Shown piece by piece: positions 7,118 through 15,245 of a stretch of DNA of 45,334 nt. Positions within the stretch are counted from its first letter, which is position 1. Each line of letters starts with the position of its first letter. The notes below the pieces were generated by a model, which made no database searches, was not told the origin of the DNA, and worked only from the letters and a program-made list of their open reading frames with translations. Both the position numbers and the translations under genes were made by a program. Source of the DNA: CAZFQD01 sp964520885 (GTDB lineage Bacteria; Bacillota; Clostridia; Oscillospirales; SIG519); NCBI GenBank assembly GCA_964520885.1, contig CAZFQD010000002.1, forward strand, positions 1 to 45,334, read 5' to 3'.

Positions 7118-7885
7118 GTGGAATTATTGTTTTTTATAATATCACTTTTTGCAACCATTATTGGTGCAATTGCCGGGCTTGGTGGGGGCATTATTATTAA
7201 GCCTACACTTGATGCAATAGGAATTTATAATGTTTCAACCATTTGTATTCTTTCAGCTATTACAGTATTGAGTATGGCTACTGTTTCATCAATAAAATTT
7301 ATAAAGAGTGGCATTAAATTTGATTTAAAAATTATTATTCTTTCTATCGGTGCCATTTTAGGAGGAATTTTAGGGAATTATTTGTTTGAAATTTTTTCTA
7401 AAACACTAAGCGATGAAATTGCAAAATGTATTCAAGCATTAATACTTATATTTTTACTTATTTTTGTGATATTCAGAAAGCACTATCCACATTACAACAT
7501 AAAAAACAAGTTTATTATAATTATTGCAGGTTTATTTATGGGCTTAATATCTTCTTTTTTAGGAATAGGAGGAGGACCTGTAAATGTTGTTATTATTTGT
7601 ATTATTTTTTCAATTAGTGTTCGGGATTCTGCTGTATATTCAATATTTGTAATTTTCTTTTCGCAATTATCAAATGTTTTAGCCACCGTAATTACACAAG
7701 ACCTTCATAATTATAACCTTGAAATGCTTGTTTTTATGATTCCGGCGGCAATTTTAGGTGGTTTTATTGGGGCATTTTTAAATCGCAAATTATCTAAACG
7801 AGCTGTTGAAAATATTTTTAATATAGTTATGATTTTAATCATTTCAATTAATGTATATAATGTTTTTGCTTTTTATTTTAAATAA
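7118..7885 (+). CDS. TSUP (TauE/SafE) family anion exporter
   Basis: A 255-residue membrane protein of the sulfite/sulfonate exporter family. It shows two similar halves, each opening with a glycine-rich loop (IGAIAGLGGGIIIKP and SSFLGIGGGPVNV), and about eight hydrophobic helices. The start is GTG with GAGGAG upstream. The next gene, 13 bases away, is a sulfatase-maturing enzyme, so export of sulfite or sulfate-type anions is a reasonable guess; it is not shown by the sequence. Confidence 0.88.
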   Translation: MELLFFIISLFATIIGAIAGLGGGIIIKPTLDAIGIYNVSTICILSAITVLSMATVSSIKFIKSGIKFDLKIIILSIGAILGGILGNYLFEIFSKTLSDEIAKCIQALILIFLLIFVIFRKHYPHYNIKNKFIIIIAGLFMGLISSFLGIGGGPVNVVIICIIFSISVRDSAVYSIFVIFFSQLSNVLATVITQDLHNYNLEMLVFMIPAAILGGFIGAFLNRKLSKRAVENIFNIVMILIISINVYNVFAFYFK

Positions 7886-7897
7886 AGGAATTGTAAA

Positions 7898-9010
7898 ATG
7901 GAACATTTAACTTTGCTAATAAAACCTGCTTCATCTTTGTGCAATATGAGATGTAAATATTGCTTTTATTTTAGTTTGGCAGAAAACAGAAAAAATAAGT
8001 CCTATGGGATTATGCAAAATGAAACTGCAATAAATATTATTAAAAAAGCATTTTCTTGTGCAACTTCAAGTGTAAACTTTGCCTTTCAAGGGGGAGAGCC
8101 TACACTTGCAGGATTAGATTTTTTTAAATTTTTTGTTTATAAAGCAAATGAGTTAAATTTAAATAAAATCAAAATATTTTTTTCTATTCAAACAAACGGC
8201 TTAAATATTAGTGAAGAATTTGCTGAATTTTTTTATAAGAATAATTTTTTGGTAGGGCTTTCGCTTGACGGCAATAAGGAAATCCACGATTTTTTAAGAT
8301 TGGATGCAAATAATAAGGCAACCCACAATAAAATAATAAAAACTGCAAAACTTTTTGATAAATATAAGGTAGAGTATAATATTTTAACTGTTGTAACCTC
8401 ATATACAGCAAAGCATATTGAAAAAATATATAACTTTTTTAAAAATAATGGTTTTAAATATTTACAATTTATTCCTTGTCTTGACCCGCTTGATAGTAAA
8501 CCCTTTAGTTTCCCCCATTCATTAACACCAAAATTATATGAGGAATTTTTAATAAAACTTTTTAAGCTTTATTATAAAGACTATATGTGCGGAAATTATG
8601 TTAGCATTAGATTTTTTGATAATTTAGTGAGAGTTTTTGCAGGTCAAACAAGTGAGCAATGCGGAATGTTGGGTTATTGCAATGGACAGTTTGTAATTGA
8701 AGGGGATGGAACTGTTTTCCCGTGCGATTTTTATTGTGTTGATAATTGGAAAACAGGTAATATTAACGAAATGAATTTAGAAGAAATATATAAATCAAAT
8801 AAAATGCAGGAATTTATAAAAACCTCAATTTATAACAATAAAAAATGTAAGTCTTGCAGTGTTTATAACCTTTGCAGAGGCGGTTGCAGAAGAGATAGGG
8901 ATTTAAACAGTAATGGAATAGCAAAGGAAAATATTTATTGTGAGGCTCTTTATAATTTTTTTACTTTTGCTGTGCCTTATTTACAAAATATTTCGCAGAT
9001 GAATATTTAA
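7898..9010 (+). CDS. Anaerobic sulfatase-maturating radical SAM enzyme
   Basis: A 370-residue anSME that converts an active-site Cys or Ser of sulfatases to formylglycine. The radical SAM cluster is CNMRCKYC (about residues 15-22), preceded by LLIKPASSLC and followed by FAFQGGEPTLAG. The SPASM part has FPCDFYC, with the catalytic aspartate, and CKSCSVYNLCRGGC. Length and motif order match the clostridial enzyme closely. No sulfatase gene is in the window. It is probably co-transcribed with the TSUP gene. Confidence 0.93.
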   Translation: MEHLTLLIKPASSLCNMRCKYCFYFSLAENRKNKSYGIMQNETAINIIKKAFSCATSSVNFAFQGGEPTLAGLDFFKFFVYKANELNLNKIKIFFSIQTNGLNISEEFAEFFYKNNFLVGLSLDGNKEIHDFLRLDANNKATHNKIIKTAKLFDKYKVEYNILTVVTSYTAKHIEKIYNFFKNNGFKYLQFIPCLDPLDSKPFSFPHSLTPKLYEEFLIKLFKLYYKDYMCGNYVSIRFFDNLVRVFAGQTSEQCGMLGYCNGQFVIEGDGTVFPCDFYCVDNWKTGNINEMNLEEIYKSNKMQEFIKTSIYNNKKCKSCSVYNLCRGGCRRDRDLNSNGIAKENIYCEALYNFFTFAVPYLQNISQMNI

Positions 9011-9083
9011 AAGGAAAAAATCAAATAACCACAAAGGACACAATTCACAATTATTTTGGCTAATAACAAATAACAGCGAATTG

Positions 9084-9317
9084 TCAAAAATCGTGGCGAA
9101 TTTCGGCACTAATCCCTGTTGTTTCAAATAAACATACGATTTTTTCAACACATTCAAAATCTGTAAGACTGTCATCTTGTATGATGGTCTTTATTTTTTG
9201 TAATAATTGAATTGATTTTAATTCTGCAATTTCTTTGAAATTAAGGTTTTGATTTTCAAAATTTTCAATTATCATTTTCCCAATTTCAAAACTTATTAAT
9301 TCTTTGTATAATTCCAT
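9084..9317 (-). CDS. Small conserved-looking protein of unknown function
   Basis: A 77-residue protein, mostly helical and acidic, with GKMIIENFENQN near the start and a short C-terminal tail GISAEIRHDF. I do not recognise a named domain. The ATG at 9317 is chosen because GGTGA lies directly upstream. It is divergent from an Xre-type regulator whose gene has the same GGTGA ribosome site, and the two share an operator-promoter region. This suggests a functional pair, perhaps toxin-antitoxin-like or a small accessory protein, but nothing in the sequence proves it. Confidence 0.65.
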   Translation of the reverse strand: MELYKELISFEIGKMIIENFENQNLNFKEIAELKSIQLLQKIKTIIQDDSLTDFECVEKIVCLFETTGISAEIRHDF

Positions 9318-9335
9318 AATATTCACCCGAAAATA

Positions 9336-9390
9336 ATTATATCCCAATATGGGAGAAAAATCAATATCCCAATATGAGAAAATATATAAT
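9336..9390. promoter_or_regulatory. Divergent promoters with two symmetric operators
   Basis: On the minus strand, TTGATT (9359-9364), a 17-bp spacer and TATAAT (9336-9341) drive the small protein. On the plus strand, TATAAT (9385-9390) drives the Xre gene with a weak -35. Palindrome TCCCAATATGGGA (9342-9354) fills the minus promoter spacer. Its near copy TCCCAATATGAGA (9367-9379) fills the plus spacer, 25 bp away. Autorepression by the Xre protein is the natural reading. Confidence 0.7.
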
Positions 9391-9406
9391 ATTTTTGGTG
9401 ATAATT

Positions 9407-9622
9407 ATGGTAATAAGAAGATTAAGAGAACTAAGAGAAGACAGAGATTTAAAACAAAGGGAAATAGCAAAAGTTTTAAAAATTCCAACTCATACTTATG
9501 GAAATTATGAATTGGGAATTAGGGTAATACCTATTGAGTATTTAGTTGAATTGGCTTTGTTTTATAAAATTAGTGTTGACTATATTTTGGAAAAGACAAA
9601 TGAAATGAAACCTTATAAATAA
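9407..9622 (+). CDS. Xre-family helix-turn-helix regulator
   Basis: A 71-residue protein that is almost entirely one HTH_3 domain: IRRLRELREDRDLKQREIAK, then VLKIPTHTYGNYELGIR and the helix IPIEYLVELALFYKISVDYI. It should bind DNA as a dimer. The ATG at 9407 is chosen for its GGTGA site; the earlier ATG at 9374 lies within the operator region. Two matching palindromes in the divergent promoter are its likely targets. A strong terminator follows. Confidence 0.85.
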   Translation: MVIRRLRELREDRDLKQREIAKVLKIPTHTYGNYELGIRVIPIEYLVELALFYKISVDYILEKTNEMKPYK

Positions 9623-9645
9623 AATTAAACGCAAAATGAATATAT

Positions 9646-9678
9646 AGCACACAAAACGACCTTTTGTGTGCTTTTTTT
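9646..9678 (+). terminator. Rho-independent terminator after the Xre gene
   Basis: Perfect 11-bp stem AGCACACAAAA / TTTTGTGTGCT around a 5-base loop, running into seven T. It separates the Xre gene from the next promoter. Confidence 0.92.
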
Positions 9679-9694
9679 GCTTAAAATAAAAATA

Positions 9695-9723
9695 TTGCAG
9701 TTTTATGGGAAATAAAGTATAAT
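9695..9723 (+). promoter_or_regulatory. Promoter of the 852-residue membrane protein gene
   Basis: TTGCAG (9695-9700), a 17-bp spacer and TATAAT (9718-9723), directly after the terminator. The gene it serves is therefore an independent unit. Confidence 0.75.
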
Positions 9724-9759
9724 GATTTAAAGTTTATTTATTAATGGATGTGAAATGAT

Positions 9760-12318
9760 TTGAAATTTAAAAACTTTTTTATTAATAACATTGGAAGCTT
9801 AATATTTACCATAATCATTGGGTTGGCTTTTGTTTTATCTATTATAGGAGATTCTGGAATAATTGATATTAGTAATTGTATATTTATAAGTCAAATTCCA
9901 TTAAAAAAAATAGAGGATTTTTATTTTATTGCTTTTCAGATTCAAGCTACTGTTGCTGCATTATCAATTGCAATAATTTCAATTATTGTTGGATATAGTA
10001 AAGTAAATCACTTTGGTATTTCAATTGCAAAATATATAATGTTTTTAAAACCAAGGATATTCAAATACAAACGGTTAGTAATCATTCAATTATTATCTGT
10101 GTTGTTCAACTTTGCTTTTTTATCATTTAATTTTATTAATTTATCTTTTTGTATGTTAATTTTGTCTGTGTTTATTTCTATTAAAATGTCAGTTGAATGC
10201 CTTAGAATATTTAATACGGGCACAAAATTAATAGAAGAAATAAAAGATTTTATTGTAAATAATATTAACAAAAAATATATTAAAAATATTTTAGCAAACG
10301 AGTTTAAAGAAGAATTGATAGAAGCAATTGAAAAAGACAACTTTGTTAAGTTAAGAAGAGAAATTACCTTATTTAAAGATGTATATAAAAAAGTTTTAGA
10401 AGAAAATGATTTAGAAAAGTTAAAGAATAACATTTCTGAAATAAATGATGTTTATAGTGAAATTCTCATAAAACTATATACTAAAAAAAGAATGATATTT
10501 TTTAGTATTGCAAGTAAAAGCATTATTGATATTTATACATTAGTAAATTCAAGAAATAAAGAAGATGATTTTTATTATTTAGAAGTTTGGGATAATGTTT
10601 TTAGGAGTTTTATATTATGTTTAGACAAAGTTGATTTTAAAATTGATGAAATTAGATATTATTTTGAAGATTTAAGAACTGTTCTTTATAATAACATTGA
10701 TACGAAAACATCTCAAGATAATAGCATTGATACGAAAACATATCAAGTAAACCACTATGTCTCTAGTTTAGTAAAACATTCATATTATAGAATGAAAAAG
10801 AATAAATGTTTTAATGCTGAAGATTATAAAAGAATTAACGATTATTGGGCACGATTATTTGATTATGAATTGATAAATGACTATGACAAATATGTAAAAA
10901 CTAAAAATAAAACAATGATAGATATAAGTATAAAAGAAATTTTATTTTTTATTAAAATTTTAATTGATGAAAAAGATAAAGAATTAATTGAAAAATGCTT
11001 TTTTGAGTTTTTATCTAATTATATAAAATTTGATAAAAAATATAATGTTTTCATTATTAATATATATATATATTTTTATTATCTTGCTGAAATTGAAACT
11101 GAAGACTTTGTAAATATTGAAGATAAGAATTTTTACAAAGAATTACTTCTAAAATATAGAAACAATTTTTCCGAGTGGATATTTCATGATACCAATTTAG
11201 AAGAATCAATTTTAGAAAACATTATTATTAATAGGCACGAATGGGAAAGAATGAATGATGGTGAAATAAAGGCAGTTTTAATGGATAAAACAAAAAATTA
11301 TTTTGTTTTGTTTATATGTTTAATTATTTCAAAATATTCATCAAAATCAAATGATGATTTTATTGAATATTGCAAAAAACAAACAGAAGATAGATTAATT
11401 TTTAGATATTTACAATATTTTTTAAAAGAAACAATAGATAAGACAAAAGAAGATTTTATAAAATTTAGGAATTTGTGTTTTAAAGAAACTCCTATTGATA
11501 TAGAAATTGAAAGTATTGATAAATTAAATGAAAAATTGAAAATTGCTTATTTAGAAGAACTAAAAAATGAGGTTATAAATAAATTTGAAGAATTTGAAAA
11601 AACCAGCAATCAACTTAAAATTGAATTAAAAAAGATTTTTGAAAATAAAATTAACCCTTTATCTGAAAAATTTAATATTTACAAACCAGAAAAACAACTT
11701 AAAATTACGAATAAATATTCTTTAGATATTGATACTGAGTTTGAAAATGATATACATTTTGATAGATTTGAGAAAACTATTAATAATAGTTTGTTTTCAT
11801 TATTCTTTGATACTTTTAAAGATAAAATTAATATAAAAGAAATTAATTTTAAAAGTGAAAATATTTTAAAAAATTTATTAAAAGAATCAAATAAATACAA
11901 GAATAAGATTAAATTAAATTCTATAATTGGACTAAATGCTTTAAAACACATAGCATATAAAGAAAAAAATGATGATTTTACTAAATTTGCTGAAAGTTTA
12001 AGTAAAATTGATTTTGAAAATACTAATAAAAAAACAATAATAGTAGATTCTACAAAAATATTTTTTAATATAAAAGTAGATAATATTAATTTAAGAGATT
12101 TAAAAGTAGAAGAAATTATTAATTGGTTTAAAACTAATAAAAATGAAAGAGGAGATTATAATTATACATATTCAAATATTAATTTAGAATTTAAAGAAGA
12201 AGAACTAATATCATATTTTCAAAAGAAAAAGAAAATTTTAGATTTTAGTCTTGAAATTGAATATGGTGTTTCTGAAGATAAAGTTGGCTATGGTATAGAA
12301 ATAAAATATGAATTATAA
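9760..12318 (+). CDS. Large membrane-anchored protein of unknown function
   Basis: An 852-residue protein I do not recognise. Four hydrophobic helices lie near residues 11-30, 56-79, 106-123 and 125-142. About 700 mostly hydrophilic, charged, coiled-coil-prone residues follow (KKIFENKINPLSEKFN and similar), with no catalytic motif I can identify. An imperfect 9-residue duplication, NIDTKTSQD / SIDTKTYQV, comes from a 27-bp tandem repeat at about 10696-10749. The start is TTG. Base composition is visibly poorer in G and C than neighbouring genes. With its own promoter and no partner gene it looks like recently acquired accessory DNA; a defence or stress role is only a guess. Confidence 0.85.
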   Translation: MKFKNFFINNIGSLIFTIIIGLAFVLSIIGDSGIIDISNCIFISQIPLKKIEDFYFIAFQIQATVAALSIAIISIIVGYSKVNHFGISIAKYIMFLKPRIFKYKRLVIIQLLSVLFNFAFLSFNFINLSFCMLILSVFISIKMSVECLRIFNTGTKLIEEIKDFIVNNINKKYIKNILANEFKEELIEAIEKDNFVKLRREITLFKDVYKKVLEENDLEKLKNNISEINDVYSEILIKLYTKKRMIFFSIASKSIIDIYTLVNSRNKEDDFYYLEVWDNVFRSFILCLDKVDFKIDEIRYYFEDLRTVLYNNIDTKTSQDNSIDTKTYQVNHYVSSLVKHSYYRMKKNKCFNAEDYKRINDYWARLFDYELINDYDKYVKTKNKTMIDISIKEILFFIKILIDEKDKELIEKCFFEFLSNYIKFDKKYNVFIINIYIYFYYLAEIETEDFVNIEDKNFYKELLLKYRNNFSEWIFHDTNLEESILENIIINRHEWERMNDGEIKAVLMDKTKNYFVLFICLIISKYSSKSNDDFIEYCKKQTEDRLIFRYLQYFLKETIDKTKEDFIKFRNLCFKETPIDIEIESIDKLNEKLKIAYLEELKNEVINKFEEFEKTSNQLKIELKKIFENKINPLSEKFNIYKPEKQLKITNKYSLDIDTEFENDIHFDRFEKTINNSLFSLFFDTFKDKINIKEINFKSENILKNLLKESNKYKNKIKLNSIIGLNALKHIAYKEKNDDFTKFAESLSKIDFENTNKKTIIVDSTKIFFNIKVDNINLRDLKVEEIINWFKTNKNERGDYNYTYSNINLEFKEEELISYFQKKKKILDFSLEIEYGVSEDKVGYGIEIKYEL

Positions 12319-12350
12319 ATAATGTAAAATTCTTTCTTTGTGGTTATTTT

Positions 12351-12420
12351 AGATTGCCACGGGCTCCTTCGGCGGGTTACGCCTCAGGACGACACTACGG
12401 TGTCGGCTTTGCAATGACAG
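12351..12420. repeat. Diverged copy of the REP-like repeat
   Basis: The outer ends AGATTGCCACG and TTTGCAATGACAG match the arms of the repeat around the GIY-YIG gene. The interior is replaced by other small palindromes (GGCG / CGCC and CGACAC / GTGTCG). It creates a chance ORF at 12354-12650 that I do not accept as a gene. Confidence 0.7.
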
Positions 12421-12460
12421 TTAATATTAAAAATCTAATAAAGAATACGGCTTTGCAAAA

Positions 12461-12502
12461 TCCTCAGTCAGCTTTGCTGACAGCTCCTTTGAAAAAGGAG
12501 CC
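12461..12502. repeat. Double triloop hairpin element, copy 1
   Basis: GTCAGC arms with a TTT loop (12467-12481) are followed by GCTCCTTT / AAAGGAGC arms with a GAA loop (12483-12501). A second copy with the same stems is at 13026-13060. Confidence 0.85.
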
Positions 12503-12578
12503 AATAAGAAATTGTTACTTGTTACTTGTTAATTGTAATTTAATATTTAATATTGTAATTTTGCTTCACAAAAAACAC

Positions 12579-12607
12579 TTGACAATCATTTTTTTTCGTG
12601 CTAAAAT
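12579..12607 (+). promoter_or_regulatory. Promoter of the trp operon leader
   Basis: TTGACA (12579-12584), a 17-bp spacer and TAAAAT (12602-12607). Transcription would start near 12614, just before the T-box leader. Confidence 0.8.
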
Positions 12608-12639
12608 AAATTTACAATTAAATATTTTTAAACTTTTGA

Positions 12640-12900
12640 TGAAGATGTAAAACCAATGGGCGAACTTACAGAGAGTTGTGAACGGTGAAAGCACAGCAGG
12701 ATACGACTTGGTAAATGGGCTTCTGAAGGCAGAGAGAAAGCGATTTTTAATCGTTAGTAATATCTGACGCGGCGATAGCGTTAAAATTCGGAGGGTGTGT
12801 TAGCACTCTACAAAGCGGATATATTTTTTATATCAAGCAAGGTGGTACCGCAGATTTTACAGTCTGTCCTTGAAGTTTCTTCAAGGATGGGCTTTTTTTA
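12640..12900 (+). ncRNA. T-box leader, tryptophan specifier (UGG)
   Basis: The leader contains the stem I signature CAGAGAGTTGTG...GGTGAAAG (from about 12669). The candidate specifier TGG is at 12716-12718, followed by GCTTCTGAA as usual in T-boxes. The antiterminator box is AAGGTGGTACCGC (12839-12851), and an intrinsic terminator ends it. Uncharged tRNA-Trp would bind and allow read-through into trpEGDCFBA. The outer limits are approximate. Confidence 0.93.
12867..12899 (+). terminator. T-box regulated terminator
   Basis: Arms TCCTTGAAG and CTTCAAGGA around a TTT loop (12867-12887), then GGGC and seven T. The left arm lies just downstream of the antiterminator box. Confidence 0.9.
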
Positions 12901-12929
12901 ATTTAAAATTAGAAATGATGAGGAAAAAA

Positions 12930-13061
12930 TTCACAATGCACAATGCACAATTTATTCGGAACGCATACAATGCGTTCCCTACACTCACCCTTTATAATTT
13001 TAATAAAGAAAATATATAATCCTCAGTCAGCAAAGCTGACAGCTCCTTTAAAAAAGGAGCC
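12930..13061. repeat. Dispersed repeats between the T-box terminator and trpE
   Basis: TCACAATGCACAATGCACAA is followed by a hairpin with GGAACGCAT arms and ACA loop (12958-12978). The second copy of the double hairpin follows at 13026-13060: GTCAGC arms with AAA loop, and GCTCCTTT arms with AAA loop. About 220 bp therefore separate the terminator from trpE. Confidence 0.85.
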
Positions 13062-13118
13062 GTAATTAATTCCTCATTCCTCACTTCTTATTCCTCATTA
13101 AAAGAAAGGAAGATTACT

Positions 13119-14600
13119 ATGTTTTATCCAAAATTTGAAAAGATTTCGGAATTGGCAAAAGACTATAATTTAATACCAATAGCTATGGATATTTTTGCCG
13201 ACACTGAAACCCCAGTTAGCATTTTTAAAAAAATTAAGGACATTTCGCCTTATTGTTTTTTGCTGGACAGTGTGGAAGGTGGAGAAAAATGGGCAAGATA
13301 TTCTTTTATTGGCACTTCGCCTTTAATGAGAATTAAAATAAAAGGCAATATTGCCACAATAACCAATAGAGATGGCTCTGTTAAAACTATTGAAGGTAAC
13401 CCATATAAAACTATTCAAGATATAATGCAAAGTTTTAAAGGGGCAAAGGTTGAGGGAATTGAGCGATTTACTGGTGGAGCAGTTGGCTATTTTGGGTATG
13501 ATTTGGTTAGAAGTGTTGAATTTTTGCCAAATGTCCCAAAAGACGATTTAGATATGCCCGATTGCCATTTTATGATTGCCGATGAGGTTATTGCATTTGA
13601 CCATTTAAAACAAAAAATAACCTTAATTGTAAATATGCCTACCAATGATGACTTAAATTATTTATATGAGAATACAAAAGAAAGACTTTTGAAATTATCG
13701 CATATTATAAAAAGTAAAGACCACAATATTAAACCCTCAAATACTAATAAAAACAGTCCTCTTGACTTATCTGCAATGAGTAATATGAGCAAAGAATATT
13801 ACTGTAAAATGGTGCAAAAAGCAAAAGAATATATTATTAATGGCGATATTTTTCAAGTTGTGCTTTCAAGACGATTTTGTCTGCCTTGTGATTTAGATAG
13901 TTTTGATGTTTACAGGCTTCTTCGCGTTTCAAACCCTTCTCCGTATATGTATTATTTAAAGTTTGATGATACCTGTATTGCCGGTGCTTCTCCCGAAATG
14001 TTAGTTAGGTGTGAAAATGGCATTGTAGAAACCTGCCCCATTGCCGGAACAAGAAAAAGAGGAGCAAATGAACAAGAGGACAATGCCTTAGAAAAAGAAC
14101 TTTTGGCTGATGAAAAAGAATTATCCGAACATACAATGCTTGTTGATTTAGGAAGAAATGACATTGGCAAGGTTAGTAAATTCTCTAGTGTTAAAGTAAC
14201 TGAATATATGAAGGTGGTAAAATATTCTCATGTTATGCACATAGTTTCTTTAGTTAGCGGAAAATTAAGAGATGATTTAAATGCTTTTGATGCACTAATG
14301 GCACTTTTACCGGCAGGCACTCTTTCGGGTGCTCCTAAAATTAGGGCAATGGAAATTATTGACGAATTAGAGCCTACCAAAAGAGGAATTTACGGCGGAG
14401 CAATAGGCTATATTTCCTTTAACGGAAATTTAGATAGTTGTATTACTATTAGAACTATTCTTTTTAAAAACGGTTTAGCCTATATTCAAGCAGGTGCCGG
14501 AATTGTGGCCGACAGTGTTCCGGAAAAAGAATTTGAAGAATCTGAAAATAAAGCAATGGCTTCAATTAAGGCAATTACTGGAGCGGATAAACTAAATTGA
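13119..14600 (+). CDS. trpE: Anthranilate synthase component I
   Basis: A 493-residue TrpE that makes anthranilate from chorismate with ammonia supplied by TrpG. The feedback site motif is LLDSVEGGEKWARYSFIG (about residues 48-65; usually LLES). The catalytic part has IAGTRKRGANEQED, ELLADEKELSEHTMLVDLGRND and the C-terminal LPAGTLSGAPKIRAMEIIDE. The ATG has AAAGGAAG upstream. It is the first gene of trpEGDCFBA, under the tryptophan T-box. Confidence 0.97.
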   Translation: MFYPKFEKISELAKDYNLIPIAMDIFADTETPVSIFKKIKDISPYCFLLDSVEGGEKWARYSFIGTSPLMRIKIKGNIATITNRDGSVKTIEGNPYKTIQDIMQSFKGAKVEGIERFTGGAVGYFGYDLVRSVEFLPNVPKDDLDMPDCHFMIADEVIAFDHLKQKITLIVNMPTNDDLNYLYENTKERLLKLSHIIKSKDHNIKPSNTNKNSPLDLSAMSNMSKEYYCKMVQKAKEYIINGDIFQVVLSRRFCLPCDLDSFDVYRLLRVSNPSPYMYYLKFDDTCIAGASPEMLVRCENGIVETCPIAGTRKRGANEQEDNALEKELLADEKELSEHTMLVDLGRNDIGKVSKFSSVKVTEYMKVVKYSHVMHIVSLVSGKLRDDLNAFDALMALLPAGTLSGAPKIRAMEIIDELEPTKRGIYGGAIGYISFNGNLDSCITIRTILFKNGLAYIQAGAGIVADSVPEKEFEESENKAMASIKAITGADKLN

Positions 14601-14609
14601 CAATTTATT

Positions 14610-14642
14610 AAGTTGAAAATTGAAAGTGGAAAGTGGAAAGTT
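14610..14642. repeat. 33-bp dispersed repeat upstream of trpG
   Basis: Identical over 33 bp to 3566-3598. It lies between trpE and the true trpG start and could be misread as an N-terminal extension of trpG. A shorter relative, in reverse, is at about 43383-43404. Confidence 0.85.
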
Positions 14643-14663
14643 AGATTAGAAAGTAGTGTTAAT

Positions 14664-15245
14664 ATGATTTTATTAATTGATAATTATGATAGTTTTACAT
14701 ATAATTTATTTCAATATGCCGGAGAAATTAATGAGAATATTGAAGTTTTTAGAAATGATAAAATTACCATAGAAGAAATCCGCAAATTAAATCCAACACA
14801 TATTATTATTTCACCCGGTCCCGGCTATCCAAAGGATGCAGGAATTTGTATTGCGTTAATCAAAGAACTGTATAAGAAATATCCTATTTTGGGAATTTGT
14901 TTAGGTCATCAAGCAATTTGCGAGGCTTTTGGAGGAGTAATAACACACAGCAAAAATGGCGTGGTGCATGGCAAAAAAGGTTTAATTAATATTAATAACG
15001 AAACTGAAATTTTCAAGGGCTTAGAAAGCAACATCACAGTTGGCAGATACCATAGCTTAGCGGTGCAAAACGAGGGTTTTCCTAATAGTTTAGATACAAT
15101 TGCTAAAACAAAAGATGATATTATTATGGGTGTAAAGGTAAAGGGCTTTAATACCTTTGGAATACAATTTCATCCTGAAAGCATTTTAACTGCTGATGGG
15201 AAAAAAATAATTAAAAACTTTTTAGAATTAAGGGGTGCATTATGA
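14664..15245 (+). CDS. trpG: Anthranilate synthase component II (glutamine amidotransferase)
   Basis: A 193-residue class I glutamine amidotransferase that feeds ammonia to TrpE. It begins MILLIDNYDSFTYNL. The catalytic cysteine is in PILGICLGHQAI, and the His-Glu pair is in GIQFHPES. The start at 14664 is chosen because everything upstream in frame is the dispersed repeat at 14610-14642. The ribosome site is poor, so translation may depend on coupling to trpE. The stop overlaps the trpD start by four bases (ATGA). Confidence 0.95.
   Translation: MILLIDNYDSFTYNLFQYAGEINENIEVFRNDKITIEEIRKLNPTHIIISPGPGYPKDAGICIALIKELYKKYPILGICLGHQAICEAFGGVITHSKNGVVHGKKGLININNETEIFKGLESNITVGRYHSLAVQNEGFPNSLDTIAKTKDDIIMGVKVKGFNTFGIQFHPESILTADGKKIIKNFLELRGAL

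Noticed and set aside
9760..12318. Assigning the 852-residue protein to DUF2254 or another known membrane family
   Set aside because: Only the general pattern of N-terminal helix pairs is similar; no specific motif match could be shown by eye.
12354..12650. 98-residue ORF on the plus strand before the T-box
   Set aside because: It runs through the diverged REP-like repeat and the double hairpin, and over the trp promoter; its composition is that of translated repeat, with no ribosome site.
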